Source of the DNA: JANXUC01 sp964619065
GTDB taxonomy: Bacteria > Acidobacteriota > Terriglobia > Terriglobales > Acidobacteriaceae
Assembly (NCBI GenBank): GCA_964619065.1
Contig: CAZUCC010000027.1
Span: 1 to 55,986 of the forward strand
Direction of reading: 5' to 3'
DNA: 55,986 nt
Shown here: positions 27,442-35,882 of the stretch, in pieces
How the letters are laid out: each line of letters begins with the position of its first letter
Numbering within the stretch: the first letter of the stretch is position 1
The notes under the pieces: generated by a model
The model's input: the letters and a program-made list of their open reading frames with translations, nothing else
What the model was told of the DNA's origin: nothing
Databases searched by the model: none
Translations under genes and position numbers: made by a program

Positions 27442-29118
27442 GTGAAGGGTTTGGCGGCGGTAGTTTTGGCGAGTCTGGTGGTGCTAGCGGGTTGTAGCGG
27501 AAGTTCGACCGCGCCGCCAATTGTAGGCGGCCTTGCGGGAAACTGGCAATTTGCGCTGCAAAAGACCACGACACCACGCACCACAACGCTGCTATCCGGG
27601 TTTCTACAGCAAACAGGGAAAGCAGTGACGGGAGCTGTAGAGCTGACGCCCCCACTGGCCAGCGCGCCACCTTGTGGAGGCTCTTTCCAGGTTACGGGCA
27701 CCAACGATGGCCAAAACGTAACTCTCACTGTCAATGAAGGTGGAGCGACGGTAAGTCTGACCGGAACCGGTGGCGCATCCACGATGGGCGGTACCTACAG
27801 TTTGGTCGCCAGCGGCTGTGGCAAGGATGAAAGCGGCACGTGGACAGCTACCTTGGTTAAGCCGCTCACGGGAACCTTCACGGGGGTGCTGCACTCCATG
27901 GACTCCAGTGGCTTATTACCTGTCATCCAGGGCAGTGATTTTGCCGTGACAGGACAACTCTTGCAGAGTGGCAACATCGGCGCCACGCGGGCGACGCTGA
28001 CCGGGACTCTTAGCGTTCCGAATTTGAATTACCCTTGCTTTACCGATGCGACTCTCTCGGGGAGCATCACAGGTACGTCGGTTCAGCTGAACATTGTTGG
28101 AACTAACGGTGTAGTTCTGGGGACAATCGGCAGCGGAACTATAGGAACAAAACCAGTGACCGCAAAAGCCGACGGCTCGGGATTCTCGAGCTTCAGTGGG
28201 ACTGGGTATCAAGTGAACAAAGCGTCCGGTTGCAGTTCGCAGGAACGAGGCAATGTGTGCGTGGACATCGGCAGCGCAACCAGTTGTAAGCAGCCGTTGG
28301 CATACTCGTTGAGTGTGGCGGCCTTCAATCCGGTGCTCGTGGGGACATCGAGTACTCCGCAAACTGTGACGCTTACCAACCAATCTTCTTTGGATCTTGA
28401 TCTGACCGGCTTGAGCGTGCAAGGGTTAGATACGAGCGACTTTGTCGTGGACACCAGCGGCTGCCCAGCGACACTCCCGGCACAGACCAGTTGCCCAATT
28501 GTGGTTACCTTTACTCCTACTGCCAGTTGTCCCCCGTTCCTTCCCGGAACCTCCGAGCCGCGCATATGCCCACTGCCGAGGACGGCTGCAGTATCGATAC
28601 CGGGTCCTTCGGGCGATCCGGACAGTCCGCATACCTTGCAACTTTCGGGCCTGGGAATGGACGCGATCATACCCGATGCGATTGATCTCAATTTCGGAGT
28701 AGTTCCGGCTGGAACCATCAGTCCTCCTCTGACAGTTACATTCGTAAATCAGGGGCCAGTACCGGTAACGATCTCGGGCCTGACGATTGGCTGGTCCGAC
28801 TCCGGAACGGGTGTTTCGTTCGCGCCATGCGGTACCGGATCGGGCACCCCCCTTCTCGCGTGCGATTTCGTGATGAAGTTCTCCAGTTCAGGACCCCTCA
28901 ACTGTGCTCCACCACCTTCTCTGCGAGACAGTTGTACGGGACAATCCATCGCGCCACTGGCCAGTTGCAAGGTCGACATTGTCTATTGCCCGCTCAATAC
29001 CACATCTGGTCAGCCGATTATCGAGGGGATTCAGATTGTGACCGACGAACATAATGCGAGTGGACCAACCGCTGATAGCACCAGAGTCCCAGTGCAGCTG
29101 GATGGCACCGCCAACTGA
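27442..29118 (+). CDS. Lipoprotein 3 of a tandem paralogous set, with ASH-like repeats
   Basis: 558 residues from GTG 27442, preferred over GTG 27418 because GGAGGA lies 6 bases upstream. Signal peptide with lipobox LAGC. The shared domain follows: AGNWQFAL, TLTVNEGGATVSLTGTGG and SGCGKDESGTWTATLVKPL. Two extra beta-sandwich repeats of the ASH/choice-of-anchor D type fill the C-terminus (one with TPQTVTLTNQSSLDLDLTGL, one with LNFGVVPAGTISPPLTVTF). Such repeats usually support surface display or protein contacts. Last gene of the probable operon; a GC-rich hairpin repeat follows. Confidence 0.7.
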   Translation: MKGLAAVVLASLVVLAGCSGSSTAPPIVGGLAGNWQFALQKTTTPRTTTLLSGFLQQTGKAVTGAVELTPPLASAPPCGGSFQVTGTNDGQNVTLTVNEGGATVSLTGTGGASTMGGTYSLVASGCGKDESGTWTATLVKPLTGTFTGVLHSMDSSGLLPVIQGSDFAVTGQLLQSGNIGATRATLTGTLSVPNLNYPCFTDATLSGSITGTSVQLNIVGTNGVVLGTIGSGTIGTKPVTAKADGSGFSSFSGTGYQVNKASGCSSQERGNVCVDIGSATSCKQPLAYSLSVAAFNPVLVGTSSTPQTVTLTNQSSLDLDLTGLSVQGLDTSDFVVDTSGCPATLPAQTSCPIVVTFTPTASCPPFLPGTSEPRICPLPRTAAVSIPGPSGDPDSPHTLQLSGLGMDAIIPDAIDLNFGVVPAGTISPPLTVTFVNQGPVPVTISGLTIGWSDSGTGVSFAPCGTGSGTPLLACDFVMKFSSSGPLNCAPPPSLRDSCTGQSIAPLASCKVDIVYCPLNTTSGQPIIEGIQIVTDEHNASGPTADSTRVPVQLDGTAN

Positions 29119-29230
29119 GCACATTCCAGGCAGCGTTGAAGCGACATTTTTCTGAATCTTCTGTTCGTGTCGAAGGCTGTGCCGCACTGTTCGCTGCCAG
29201 AAAATAGTACTTTTTGGGTTGGCCCCTTAG

Positions 29231-29353
29231 GGGCAGGCGCCCCGCCTGCCCGAGCCGAGCACAAACTCGGCTCCAGGTTCGGCATTCGTTGTTTTCGGCG
29301 GACTTCAACCCTTAGGCGAGCCTTGCTCGCCTGCCCAGGCGAGGCGCCTGGGC
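29231..29353. repeat. REP-like element of two abutting hairpin pairs
   Basis: Four perfect stem-loops: 29231-29251 (GGGCAGGCG, loop CCC), 29252-29273 (GAGCCGAG, 6-base loop), 29314-29332 (AGGCGAGC, loop CTT) and 29333-29353 (GCCCAGGCG, loop AGG). Hairpins 1 and 2 touch without a base between them, as do 3 and 4; each pair is preceded by CTTAG. It lies between the convergent ends of the lipoprotein operon and a TonB receptor. Probably a dispersed palindromic repeat that may also terminate transcription. Confidence 0.65.
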
Positions 29354-29381
29354 CTACATATTTCTCGTCGAGGTGTGCCGC

Positions 29382-32300
29382 TTAGAAGCTCAACTTCAAG
29401 CCCATCTGCAACGTCCTCGGGCGGTGTGCGTTGATCGGATGCAGGAACGACGCGCCTGTGAGACAATCCGTTCCTCCCGCAGCCTGGAATCCCGCCGAGT
29501 TCAGCGGGCCACCGTAGCAACTGATGATGTTGTTTCCTGTGCTGCCTGGGTTGTCGGCATCGTAGATGCGGAACTGCGTGTGGTTGAAAATGTTGAAGGC
29601 TTCCGCGCGGAACTCAAGCTCTGTGCCTTCGCGCACTTTGAAATGTTTCAGCAGCGTCATATCAAAATTGATCCGGCTTGGGTTGTTGAAGAAGTTGCGG
29701 CCGGCGTTGCCGAAGGTGAGGCCGCGCGGGGCGACGAACTGTGACGGGTTGCCGAGCAACGGGCCGAAGCTCTGCGAATTATTTCCTCCTGCAGCCGAAG
29801 GCAGGCCTAACAGGACATTCGGGTTCCTGATAACGTCAGGGTACGAGGCCGGTCCCGCGCCGTTGGCTAAGCCGCCATTGTCCGCTACAGCGATGCCCGT
29901 GTTGCCGCCACCGTTCACTACGCTGAAGGGGGTTCCGGATTGGAAGGTCGTGATGCCGGAAAGTTCCCAGCCGTCCAGGAATCTCTTGGCCAGCTCGGAA
30001 GTGAATTTCGGTATATCCTCGCCGGACCCGGCATCGCGGCTCCAGCCGCGCAGGGAGTTTGCCCACTTCATGATCGGCAATTGGTAGATGTAATTGGCGT
30101 TCAACAGGTGACGCTGGTCGAAGTTGGAACTGCCACGGTTGGATTTGGGGTCCAGCGTATTGACGAAGACGTTGTCGGAGCGATCCGAAGAGTTATCGAG
30201 CGCATGGCTGTAAGAGTAGCTGACCCCGAGTGTGACGGGTCCCTTGGTGTGGCGGAGTGTGGTCTGGAGGGCGTGGTAGCTGGAGTCGGCGATGTTCTGC
30301 AAGGAATAGATCGTGCCGAAGCCGGGATAGGGGCGGAGACTGTTGGTGTCGGGAACACTCAGTGAAACGCCGGTGCAAGCAGCCTGCAGATTCCGATAAG
30401 CGGGGTTGTTGCTGGTAACGACCGTCCCGTTCAGAAGCGTAAAAGAAGTGCCGTTGGTGGTGCAGTCTCCTGTCAGGCCAGGAGTCTTGGTGAGGATGGG
30501 GGTGATCGGTTCGCTTTCGCCAAACGGATTATCCACCGCAGCCACGGGGCTCAACTGGTTGAGCTGACGCTGCAGAGTGAGGTTGGTGCCCTTACTGCCC
30601 ACGTAGGCGACGCTGGCAACAAAGTCTTTCGGCAATTCGCGCTGAATGCTAAAGCTCCACTGCTGAGCGTAAGGCCAAACCGTGCGCGTTGGAATGGCGG
30701 TAACGTTGAGGGGATAGGCGCCAATCAATCCCGGGCAGTTAGTGTTGTTACCGCCTCCGATGTTACCGATGCAGGAGTAGCCCTGCGGAAAGCGCTGGGT
30801 CATGCTCAAGACCAGGGGAGAACTAGCCTCCAGAGATCCTGTGTTGGCTTCGTTTCCCGTGCCATGCTCGAAAAAGATCCCGTAGCCACCGCGAATCGAA
30901 GTCTTGTGGTCGCCAAAGGGATCCCAGGCGAAACCAATACGCGGCGCAGGATTTACCAGGTGTTCTTTCATGCAGCCCGCCGGAACGCCGTTCACACCGC
31001 ACTGCACCAAGCCATTAATTAGACGAGGATCGAGATTCCCCGAACCGAATTGGTTGGGATCAAACGGAATCGGCTGGCGGGTCGCCGTATCCAGCAAAAC
31101 CCCGGTTGTTGGGTCAACCGTCGTCTGCGAGGCCAGAGTCTGATCGAATGCGGAGGGCACAAAGTTGTAAGCCCGCCGGTTTTTTTCCTCGAAATTGCCA
31201 AAGATGCTCAATCGGACGCCAATATTTAGCGTGAGCCGTTTAGTAATTTGCCAGTCATCCTGGAAGTATGGTTCCACGATCTGATAATGCTGGTGGTAGC
31301 GGCCCTGTGAACTATCCTGTGTAAAACTCTGAATGGGACTGAGTGAACTCGCATTGGTGACAGGGTTCGGATTCTGAACCAGGAAATTAGCAAACGCATT
31401 TCCGGTATCGGTTTGCCCCCCATTCACGTTGCTGAAAACGAGCAGGCCTTGAAGATCGCCGGTGGCTCCACCGATGGCGTTGCTGTCCTGGTTTCTTTGT
31501 GAGAGGACGGCCTGCGCGCCGAACGTCACTGTGTGGTGGCCGAACGACTTGAGAACATCGTCGCGCACGCTATACGTAGGATTGCTGTGTGTCCAGGGAG
31601 TATATGAGGGGTCCACAGCAATGCCCCGACCTCCATAAGCGGCGTTCGTACCGCCGATAACAACTCCAGGAAACTTGCCCCCGAACCCGTTGTTGAACAG
31701 ATACCCGATCTGGCATTGCGGGATTTGGGTGAAAGGGTCCACGCTGAGCGCCGTGTTGCACACGGATGGGTTGGGATTCGACGGGTCGGGAACCAGCGGT
31801 TGATCGATTAGAGGGTTACGCTGAAACTGCGCTCCCCCCGGCCCATTCCTGTTTGCCAGTGTGATGTTGGAATTGGCATAGCTAATGACAAATTCGTTCA
31901 ACAGCGTGGGCGTGATGGTGTTGGTAAGGTGCACAATCATGCTGGTTCCCGGTCCGACGAAGCGGTTCTGCACGGTAGGGAAGCTGTTCCGCACAATCCC
32001 CCACTGCGGGGTCAAGACCGTAGTATCCCAGGAATCATGGATATAACGCGCCGTGATCTGGGCCTTGTCCGTGAATTTGTGGTCGACGCGGATGAGTTCT
32101 TCCCGCCAGTATGTGGAAGGAGAAACCGAAGCCGTGTAGCAGGATCCAATGGTAGAGTTGCAACCGGTGTTGGATGTCGGCAGGGGGATCAGGTTGGAAG
32201 CCAGAAGGATGGCAGCATTGTTGTCGATGCCGGAACGTCCCGGCTGGCCTCCAGTAGGTGGCTGCAACAACTGATTTCCTCCAACGTAGGCTCTACCGCT

Positions 32301-33506
32301 AAAAGCCGCCGGGCAATCGGGAAACCGCCTGCGATCGATGGGATTGGGATTGTTTTCCCCCGGCTGGCTTGTGGTCGGAGGACAGACATCGCTGAAGTCT
32401 CCCGCGCGTTCGGTAAGCGAAGGGACGGCTTGGTTGAAGTCGGTAGGAGTTTTCTCCAGACGGAACTCTTCAGAGAAAAAGAAAAACGTTTTGTCTTTTT
32501 TCTTGTTGTAGACGCCGGGGATGGAGAGTGGGCCTCCAAAGGTGCCGCCGAAATCGTGTCGGCGATAGAGCGGTGCATGCGCCCCCTGGTCGAAATAGTT
32601 GCGCGAGTTGAAGAATTCATTGCGCAGAAATTCGTAGGCAACGCCGTGGTATTTCCCGCCGAAGTTTTCGCCGGATTTAGTTGTAACAATAACCGTGCCG
32701 GAAGCGGTGCGTCCATACTGCGCGCCGTAGTTCGAGGTGAGCACCTTTACTTCGTTGATAGCGTCCAGGCTGGGGTAAACAATCAGCGTGCTAGCGGCGC
32801 CGTTGATGCCCGTGTTGAGAACGTCAGCGCCATCAACCTCAAAGGTGTTGTATTCGACGCGGCCGCCGTTGACGCTGTATTTGACGCTGCCGACCACGCC
32901 TACCTTGGCTTCATCCTGTCCGGTTTGGTTGCTAACGCCGGGCGCGAGGGCAATCAGCTGGCTGAAGTTACGGCCGTTCAGGGGAGCTTTGACGACTTCC
33001 GGCGCGGTGATCGTGCCCTCGATGTTGGACGTCGTGATCTCAACTTTGCCCGCTGTGCCGCCGGAAACTTCGACCTGGGTGTTTTCGCCTTTTGGTTCGA
33101 GCGTCACGTCGAGAGGAATGTCCCCGCCCGCTGGCAAATTGATATCGGCCGCTGTGTACACCGAGAAATTGGGTGCCGTAACTGTCAGGGTGTAGGTGCC
33201 GGGCGCGAGACCCGGGAATGAATAGCTTCCCTTGTCGTCGGAGACTGCTTCTTTTTTCGCTCCTCCTGCATCTGTGAGTGAGACTGCGGCTCCCTGGACC
33301 ACAGCGCCGGTCTTGTCGGAAACAATTCCGCTCAACGTTGCCTTATCCGCCGCAGGCGCTGCGGCTTGGGTGGCGGCCGATGGCACCGGCGCGGTTGTGG
33401 GCGGAGCCGGAATAGCGGGTGTTGTCGGCGCAGCCACTTGAGGAAAAGCGGCAATGGTCATGCCACACAATAGTGCAACGACACTCAGAACTCGCAATAA
33501 TCTCAC
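29382..33506 (-). CDS. TonB-dependent receptor, Oar-like, with carboxypeptidase-regulatory domain
   Basis: 1374 residues from GTG 33506. Signal peptide to about residue 24, then an Ala/Pro-rich low-complexity linker (about 25-52) not present in the other two receptors. CarboxypepD_reg-like domain about 55-140 (LSGIVSDKTGAVVQGAAVSL). Plug about 165-290 with APLNGRNFSQLIALAPGVS and VIVTTKSGENFGG. Beta-barrel ends LQMGLKLSF. It is divergent from the PstS-like gene, and both carry Pho-box-like arrays in the shared 451-base gap. A role in uptake of a phosphorus-containing compound is therefore plausible but inferred. Confidence 0.88.
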   Translation of the reverse strand: MRLLRVLSVVALLCGMTIAAFPQVAAPTTPAIPAPPTTAPVPSAATQAAAPAADKATLSGIVSDKTGAVVQGAAVSLTDAGGAKKEAVSDDKGSYSFPGLAPGTYTLTVTAPNFSVYTAADINLPAGGDIPLDVTLEPKGENTQVEVSGGTAGKVEITTSNIEGTITAPEVVKAPLNGRNFSQLIALAPGVSNQTGQDEAKVGVVGSVKYSVNGGRVEYNTFEVDGADVLNTGINGAASTLIVYPSLDAINEVKVLTSNYGAQYGRTASGTVIVTTKSGENFGGKYHGVAYEFLRNEFFNSRNYFDQGAHAPLYRRHDFGGTFGGPLSIPGVYNKKKDKTFFFFSEEFRLEKTPTDFNQAVPSLTERAGDFSDVCPPTTSQPGENNPNPIDRRRFPDCPAAFSGRAYVGGNQLLQPPTGGQPGRSGIDNNAAILLASNLIPLPTSNTGCNSTIGSCYTASVSPSTYWREELIRVDHKFTDKAQITARYIHDSWDTTVLTPQWGIVRNSFPTVQNRFVGPGTSMIVHLTNTITPTLLNEFVISYANSNITLANRNGPGGAQFQRNPLIDQPLVPDPSNPNPSVCNTALSVDPFTQIPQCQIGYLFNNGFGGKFPGVVIGGTNAAYGGRGIAVDPSYTPWTHSNPTYSVRDDVLKSFGHHTVTFGAQAVLSQRNQDSNAIGGATGDLQGLLVFSNVNGGQTDTGNAFANFLVQNPNPVTNASSLSPIQSFTQDSSQGRYHQHYQIVEPYFQDDWQITKRLTLNIGVRLSIFGNFEEKNRRAYNFVPSAFDQTLASQTTVDPTTGVLLDTATRQPIPFDPNQFGSGNLDPRLINGLVQCGVNGVPAGCMKEHLVNPAPRIGFAWDPFGDHKTSIRGGYGIFFEHGTGNEANTGSLEASSPLVLSMTQRFPQGYSCIGNIGGGNNTNCPGLIGAYPLNVTAIPTRTVWPYAQQWSFSIQRELPKDFVASVAYVGSKGTNLTLQRQLNQLSPVAAVDNPFGESEPITPILTKTPGLTGDCTTNGTSFTLLNGTVVTSNNPAYRNLQAACTGVSLSVPDTNSLRPYPGFGTIYSLQNIADSSYHALQTTLRHTKGPVTLGVSYSYSHALDNSSDRSDNVFVNTLDPKSNRGSSNFDQRHLLNANYIYQLPIMKWANSLRGWSRDAGSGEDIPKFTSELAKRFLDGWELSGITTFQSGTPFSVVNGGGNTGIAVADNGGLANGAGPASYPDVIRNPNVLLGLPSAAGGNNSQSFGPLLGNPSQFVAPRGLTFGNAGRNFFNNPSRINFDMTLLKHFKVREGTELEFRAEAFNIFNHTQFRIYDADNPGSTGNNIISCYGGPLNSAGFQAAGGTDCLTGASFLHPINAHRPRTLQMGLKLSF

Positions 33507-33539
33507 GGTCGTCTACCTTATGGAGGGAAATGAGCGGCA

Positions 33540-33594
33540 AGACTAGCCGAGAATTGTTAACAGGGAATGAATCCCAGGTTAAAGTCGTCTTACA
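33540..33594 (-). promoter_or_regulatory. Pho-box-like array and -10 upstream of TonB receptor
   Basis: On the minus strand, heptamers TGTAAGA, TTTAACC, ATTCATT and GTTAACA start every 11 bases (33594, 33583, 33572, 33561), followed after 9 bases by TAGTCT (33545-33540), the same hexamer at the same distance as at 25396. Transcription would start about 25 bases before the GTG at 33506. Confidence 0.5.
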
Positions 33595-33695
33595 TTTCAG
33601 GCTGAGCTAGGCCTGAGCCGACTCGCCTCCTTGTCCTAAAAAATGCATAGGATTCATCTAAGATTTCCACAAATGATATTCCATATCGTCCAGAA

Positions 33696-33750
33696 ATTGA
33701 CGAGACCTTAACATTCGCGTCACGCCCGCGTAACAGCCCTTCCAGATACT
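33696..33750 (+). promoter_or_regulatory. Pho-box-like array and -10 upstream of PstS-like gene
   Basis: Heptamers ATTGACG, CTTAACA, CGTCACG and CGTAACA begin at 33696, 33707, 33718 and 33729, all sharing T3, A5 and C6. Nine bases later is GATACT (33745-33750). This leaves about 200 bases of leader to the ATG at 33958; that leader contains a 46-codon ORF (33781-33921) without a ribosome-binding site that I do not call. Nothing else is recognised in the 33507-33957 gap. Confidence 0.55.
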
Positions 33751-33957
33751 CAACCTGGTTGATCGTGCTCGTGCCGTGCATATGCCAAGGTCCCTTGTGG
33801 ACATACTCTTCGCACGCTTTGTCGAGGCTACGGTTCGGCAGGAGCATTCAATCGAAGGACTGGCGGGCAGCTTCCGTGTGCTGTGCGCTACAACGGGTGC
33901 TCTTCACCCAAATGCAATTTAACGACTCCCTAGCTGGAGATCTCAGGAGATCTAAAA

Positions 33958-35601
33958 ATGACACGAGTAAAATCGATTTTCGCGGCCGTTGTGGTGGCCG
34001 TGATCGTGGGACTTGTCCCGGCACAAGCGGCAACGAACATTCGGTTCCTTGGCGCTGGCTCGTCGGCGATGTTCCAGCAATTTGGTCTTGCTGCCTACAA
34101 CTCGGTTTGTAACAACGGAAACCCCGGCTGCTTCCATTGGTCGGGCGGAAAGACCACCGTCCAGAACGAATTCCTCCATGACCAGCGCAACCCTTCTGCC
34201 GGCACGATTCCGGACGAGGCGGGCAACTTGTGGGTGGTTTGGGGTCCTTCAGTTGTGACGACTGGCGACACCGATGTTTGGGCCTACTTGACGGTGGACT
34301 CTGTTGTGGGTAACCGCTGCTTTTTCGCTGTACCGCGCTGCACGGTGCTCGTGGGCAACATCACTGGACTGAATAAGATTGCGTCTGGATTGTTCGATGA
34401 CAACAGCGTCGATCAAGCGACTCTTCCCGCCGCGGTTTTTTCGGCTCTGAATGGTCACGTAGTGACGGCAGGCATGACGGATATTCGTCCGGAAGATGCG
34501 AAATTCGCACAGGCCCGTATTGTGACCGCGCTAAACACCACCACCTATGCTGGCCTCGGCTACGGCACGGGTGCGGCAACGCAATTGGGCACGCAAATCC
34601 TCGGAGCCGCCTCGGCTTCCGGCGGTGCTGCGACCCCGGTTTGCTTCAACATTACCGGTAAGGACTGCATCAACACGACACTCGCGGAACCAGCTACGAC
34701 CACGATTCCTGTGGGCGCGGCTCCGATTGTCTTCATCGTGAACCGTACAGGAAGTGGCGCGATTGCCACTGCGGCTCCGAAAAACCTCAACACCTACGCA
34801 GCGCAGAGGCTTTTTGCTGGTCTGGATTGCGAAACCTCGGCGATTGATATCATCACGAACGGTGCGGTGAGCGGACCGGTGCACGTAACTTTGCGTGAAC
34901 CGCTCTCGGGTACGATGAATACCACCGAGTTCACGACCTTCCGGACGTTCTCTCAAGTCAAGAATTCGCAGGAAGTGGGTGTGAATCCTGCGACCGACAA
35001 CCCGTTGGCCGCGAAACCATGCGTTAAGGGTGGCGGCGATCGTACCCGTGCCATCGGTACCGGCAATGCGGTGGCCTTTGTGAAGGCGACGACCGACTCG
35101 ATCGGTTACACCTTCTTCAGCTACGGCAACGTTTCTTCCATCGCAGGTAGCGCCAACTTTGGGTACCTGACACTGAATGGTTCCGATCCCCTCAGCCTCG
35201 GTACTGTAAACCAACAACTCCCGACTTGCGCGGGTCCTTGCGCTTTGGCTCCGAACACGTCCTTCCCGAACTTGCGGAGCGGCGGGTATCAAGCCTGGTC
35301 GGTCTACCGTGTAGTCACGGACAAGAGTGCCACCAACGCCAACAACATCTATGCAACGGCACTCATTGCCGCGGCGCAGAAGAGCATTAACTCCAAGGTT
35401 CCCGACTTTGTTCCGTTCACCGCTCAAGCGGACGGGGATCTCGGAATGTTGGTGTTCCGCTCGCACTTCACGCAGAACGGCGCTCCCCACAACGGCATCA
35501 ACACTGCCGCTGAGTCGGGTGGCGACATGGGTGGTTGCATCGAGCTGAAGGCTGATGAGCTCGCGATCGCGCCTGCAGAAATCCTGAACTGCAAGCAGTA
35601 A
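33958..35601 (+). CDS. Exported PstS-like substrate-binding protein
   Basis: 547 residues from ATG 33958 with AGGAG upstream. A signal peptide ends near AQAA (about residue 25). FLGAGSSAMFQQFGLAAY at the mature N-terminus (about 30-47) and TRAIGTGNAVAFVKATTDSIGYTFFSYGN (about 362-390) resemble the phosphate-binding loop and the AIGY segment of PstS-type proteins. At 547 residues it is much longer than PstS (about 320-370) and has several Cys pairs, so it may be a surface or structural relative rather than a transport component. No pstCAB genes are nearby. A Pho-box-like array lies upstream and a terminator follows. Confidence 0.65.
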   Translation: MTRVKSIFAAVVVAVIVGLVPAQAATNIRFLGAGSSAMFQQFGLAAYNSVCNNGNPGCFHWSGGKTTVQNEFLHDQRNPSAGTIPDEAGNLWVVWGPSVVTTGDTDVWAYLTVDSVVGNRCFFAVPRCTVLVGNITGLNKIASGLFDDNSVDQATLPAAVFSALNGHVVTAGMTDIRPEDAKFAQARIVTALNTTTYAGLGYGTGAATQLGTQILGAASASGGAATPVCFNITGKDCINTTLAEPATTTIPVGAAPIVFIVNRTGSGAIATAAPKNLNTYAAQRLFAGLDCETSAIDIITNGAVSGPVHVTLREPLSGTMNTTEFTTFRTFSQVKNSQEVGVNPATDNPLAAKPCVKGGGDRTRAIGTGNAVAFVKATTDSIGYTFFSYGNVSSIAGSANFGYLTLNGSDPLSLGTVNQQLPTCAGPCALAPNTSFPNLRSGGYQAWSVYRVVTDKSATNANNIYATALIAAAQKSINSKVPDFVPFTAQADGDLGMLVFRSHFTQNGAPHNGINTAAESGGDMGGCIELKADELAIAPAEILNCKQ

Positions 35602-35635
35602 GATTGCGGTTGCGGAACAGTAACCAAGCTAGGCG

Positions 35636-35674
35636 GGAGGCAGAGTGGCTGGTTTGGCACTCTGCCTCCTTTTT
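35636..35674 (+). terminator. Rho-independent terminator after PstS-like gene
   Basis: A 12-bp perfect stem GGAGGCAGAGTG/CACTCTGCCTCC with a 10-base loop is followed directly by five T residues, 34 bases after the stop codon. Confidence 0.92.
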
Positions 35675-35710
35675 GTATTTCACTTTTAACGGCAAGTTGC
35701 ACAGTGTGTT

Positions 35711-35740
35711 CGTGACTCTATAATTCGTGACTTTATAATT
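35711..35740 (+). repeat. 15-bp tandem direct repeat
   Basis: Two near-identical 15-mers, CGTGACTCTATAATT (35711-35725) and CGTGACTTTATAATT (35726-35740), differ at one base and lead into the inverted-repeat element. Each contains TATAAT, so they may double as promoter sequence. Confidence 0.6.
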
Positions 35741-35846
35741 GTCATTCCGAGCGTAGCAAGGAATCTGCTATTGCTTGTAAGCGCAAAATTACAGATTCCC
35801 TTCGGCCTTGCTCAGGGCAGGCTCTCATTACGCTGGGAATGACAAT
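35738..35846 (+). repeat. Dispersed inverted-repeat element
   Basis: ATTGTCATTCC at 35738-35748 is matched by GGAATGACAAT at 35836-35846, and inner blocks (AAGGAATCTG and CAGATTCCCTT) are also complementary, so the 109-base unit can fold into one long hairpin. It shares its left blocks with the element at 10-46. No coding capacity. It sits between the terminator and the hydrolase gene. Confidence 0.65.
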
Positions 35847-35882
35847 CGGAGTAATGAAAATCATCATTAATTCGAGGATTTG

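Noticed and set aside
31929..33221. 430-codon open frame on the plus strand
   Set aside because: Antisense to the plug and signal region of the TonB receptor; no ribosome-binding site or motif.
33590..33847. 85-codon open frame on the minus strand
   Set aside because: Overlaps both Pho-box-like arrays in a divergent promoter region and shows no family motif.
33781..33921. 46-codon ORF in the leader of the PstS-like gene
   Set aside because: No ribosome-binding site and no recognisable feature; could be a small protein but cannot be supported.
34531..35490. 319-codon open frame on the minus strand
   Set aside because: Antisense to the PstS-like gene; no supporting motif.
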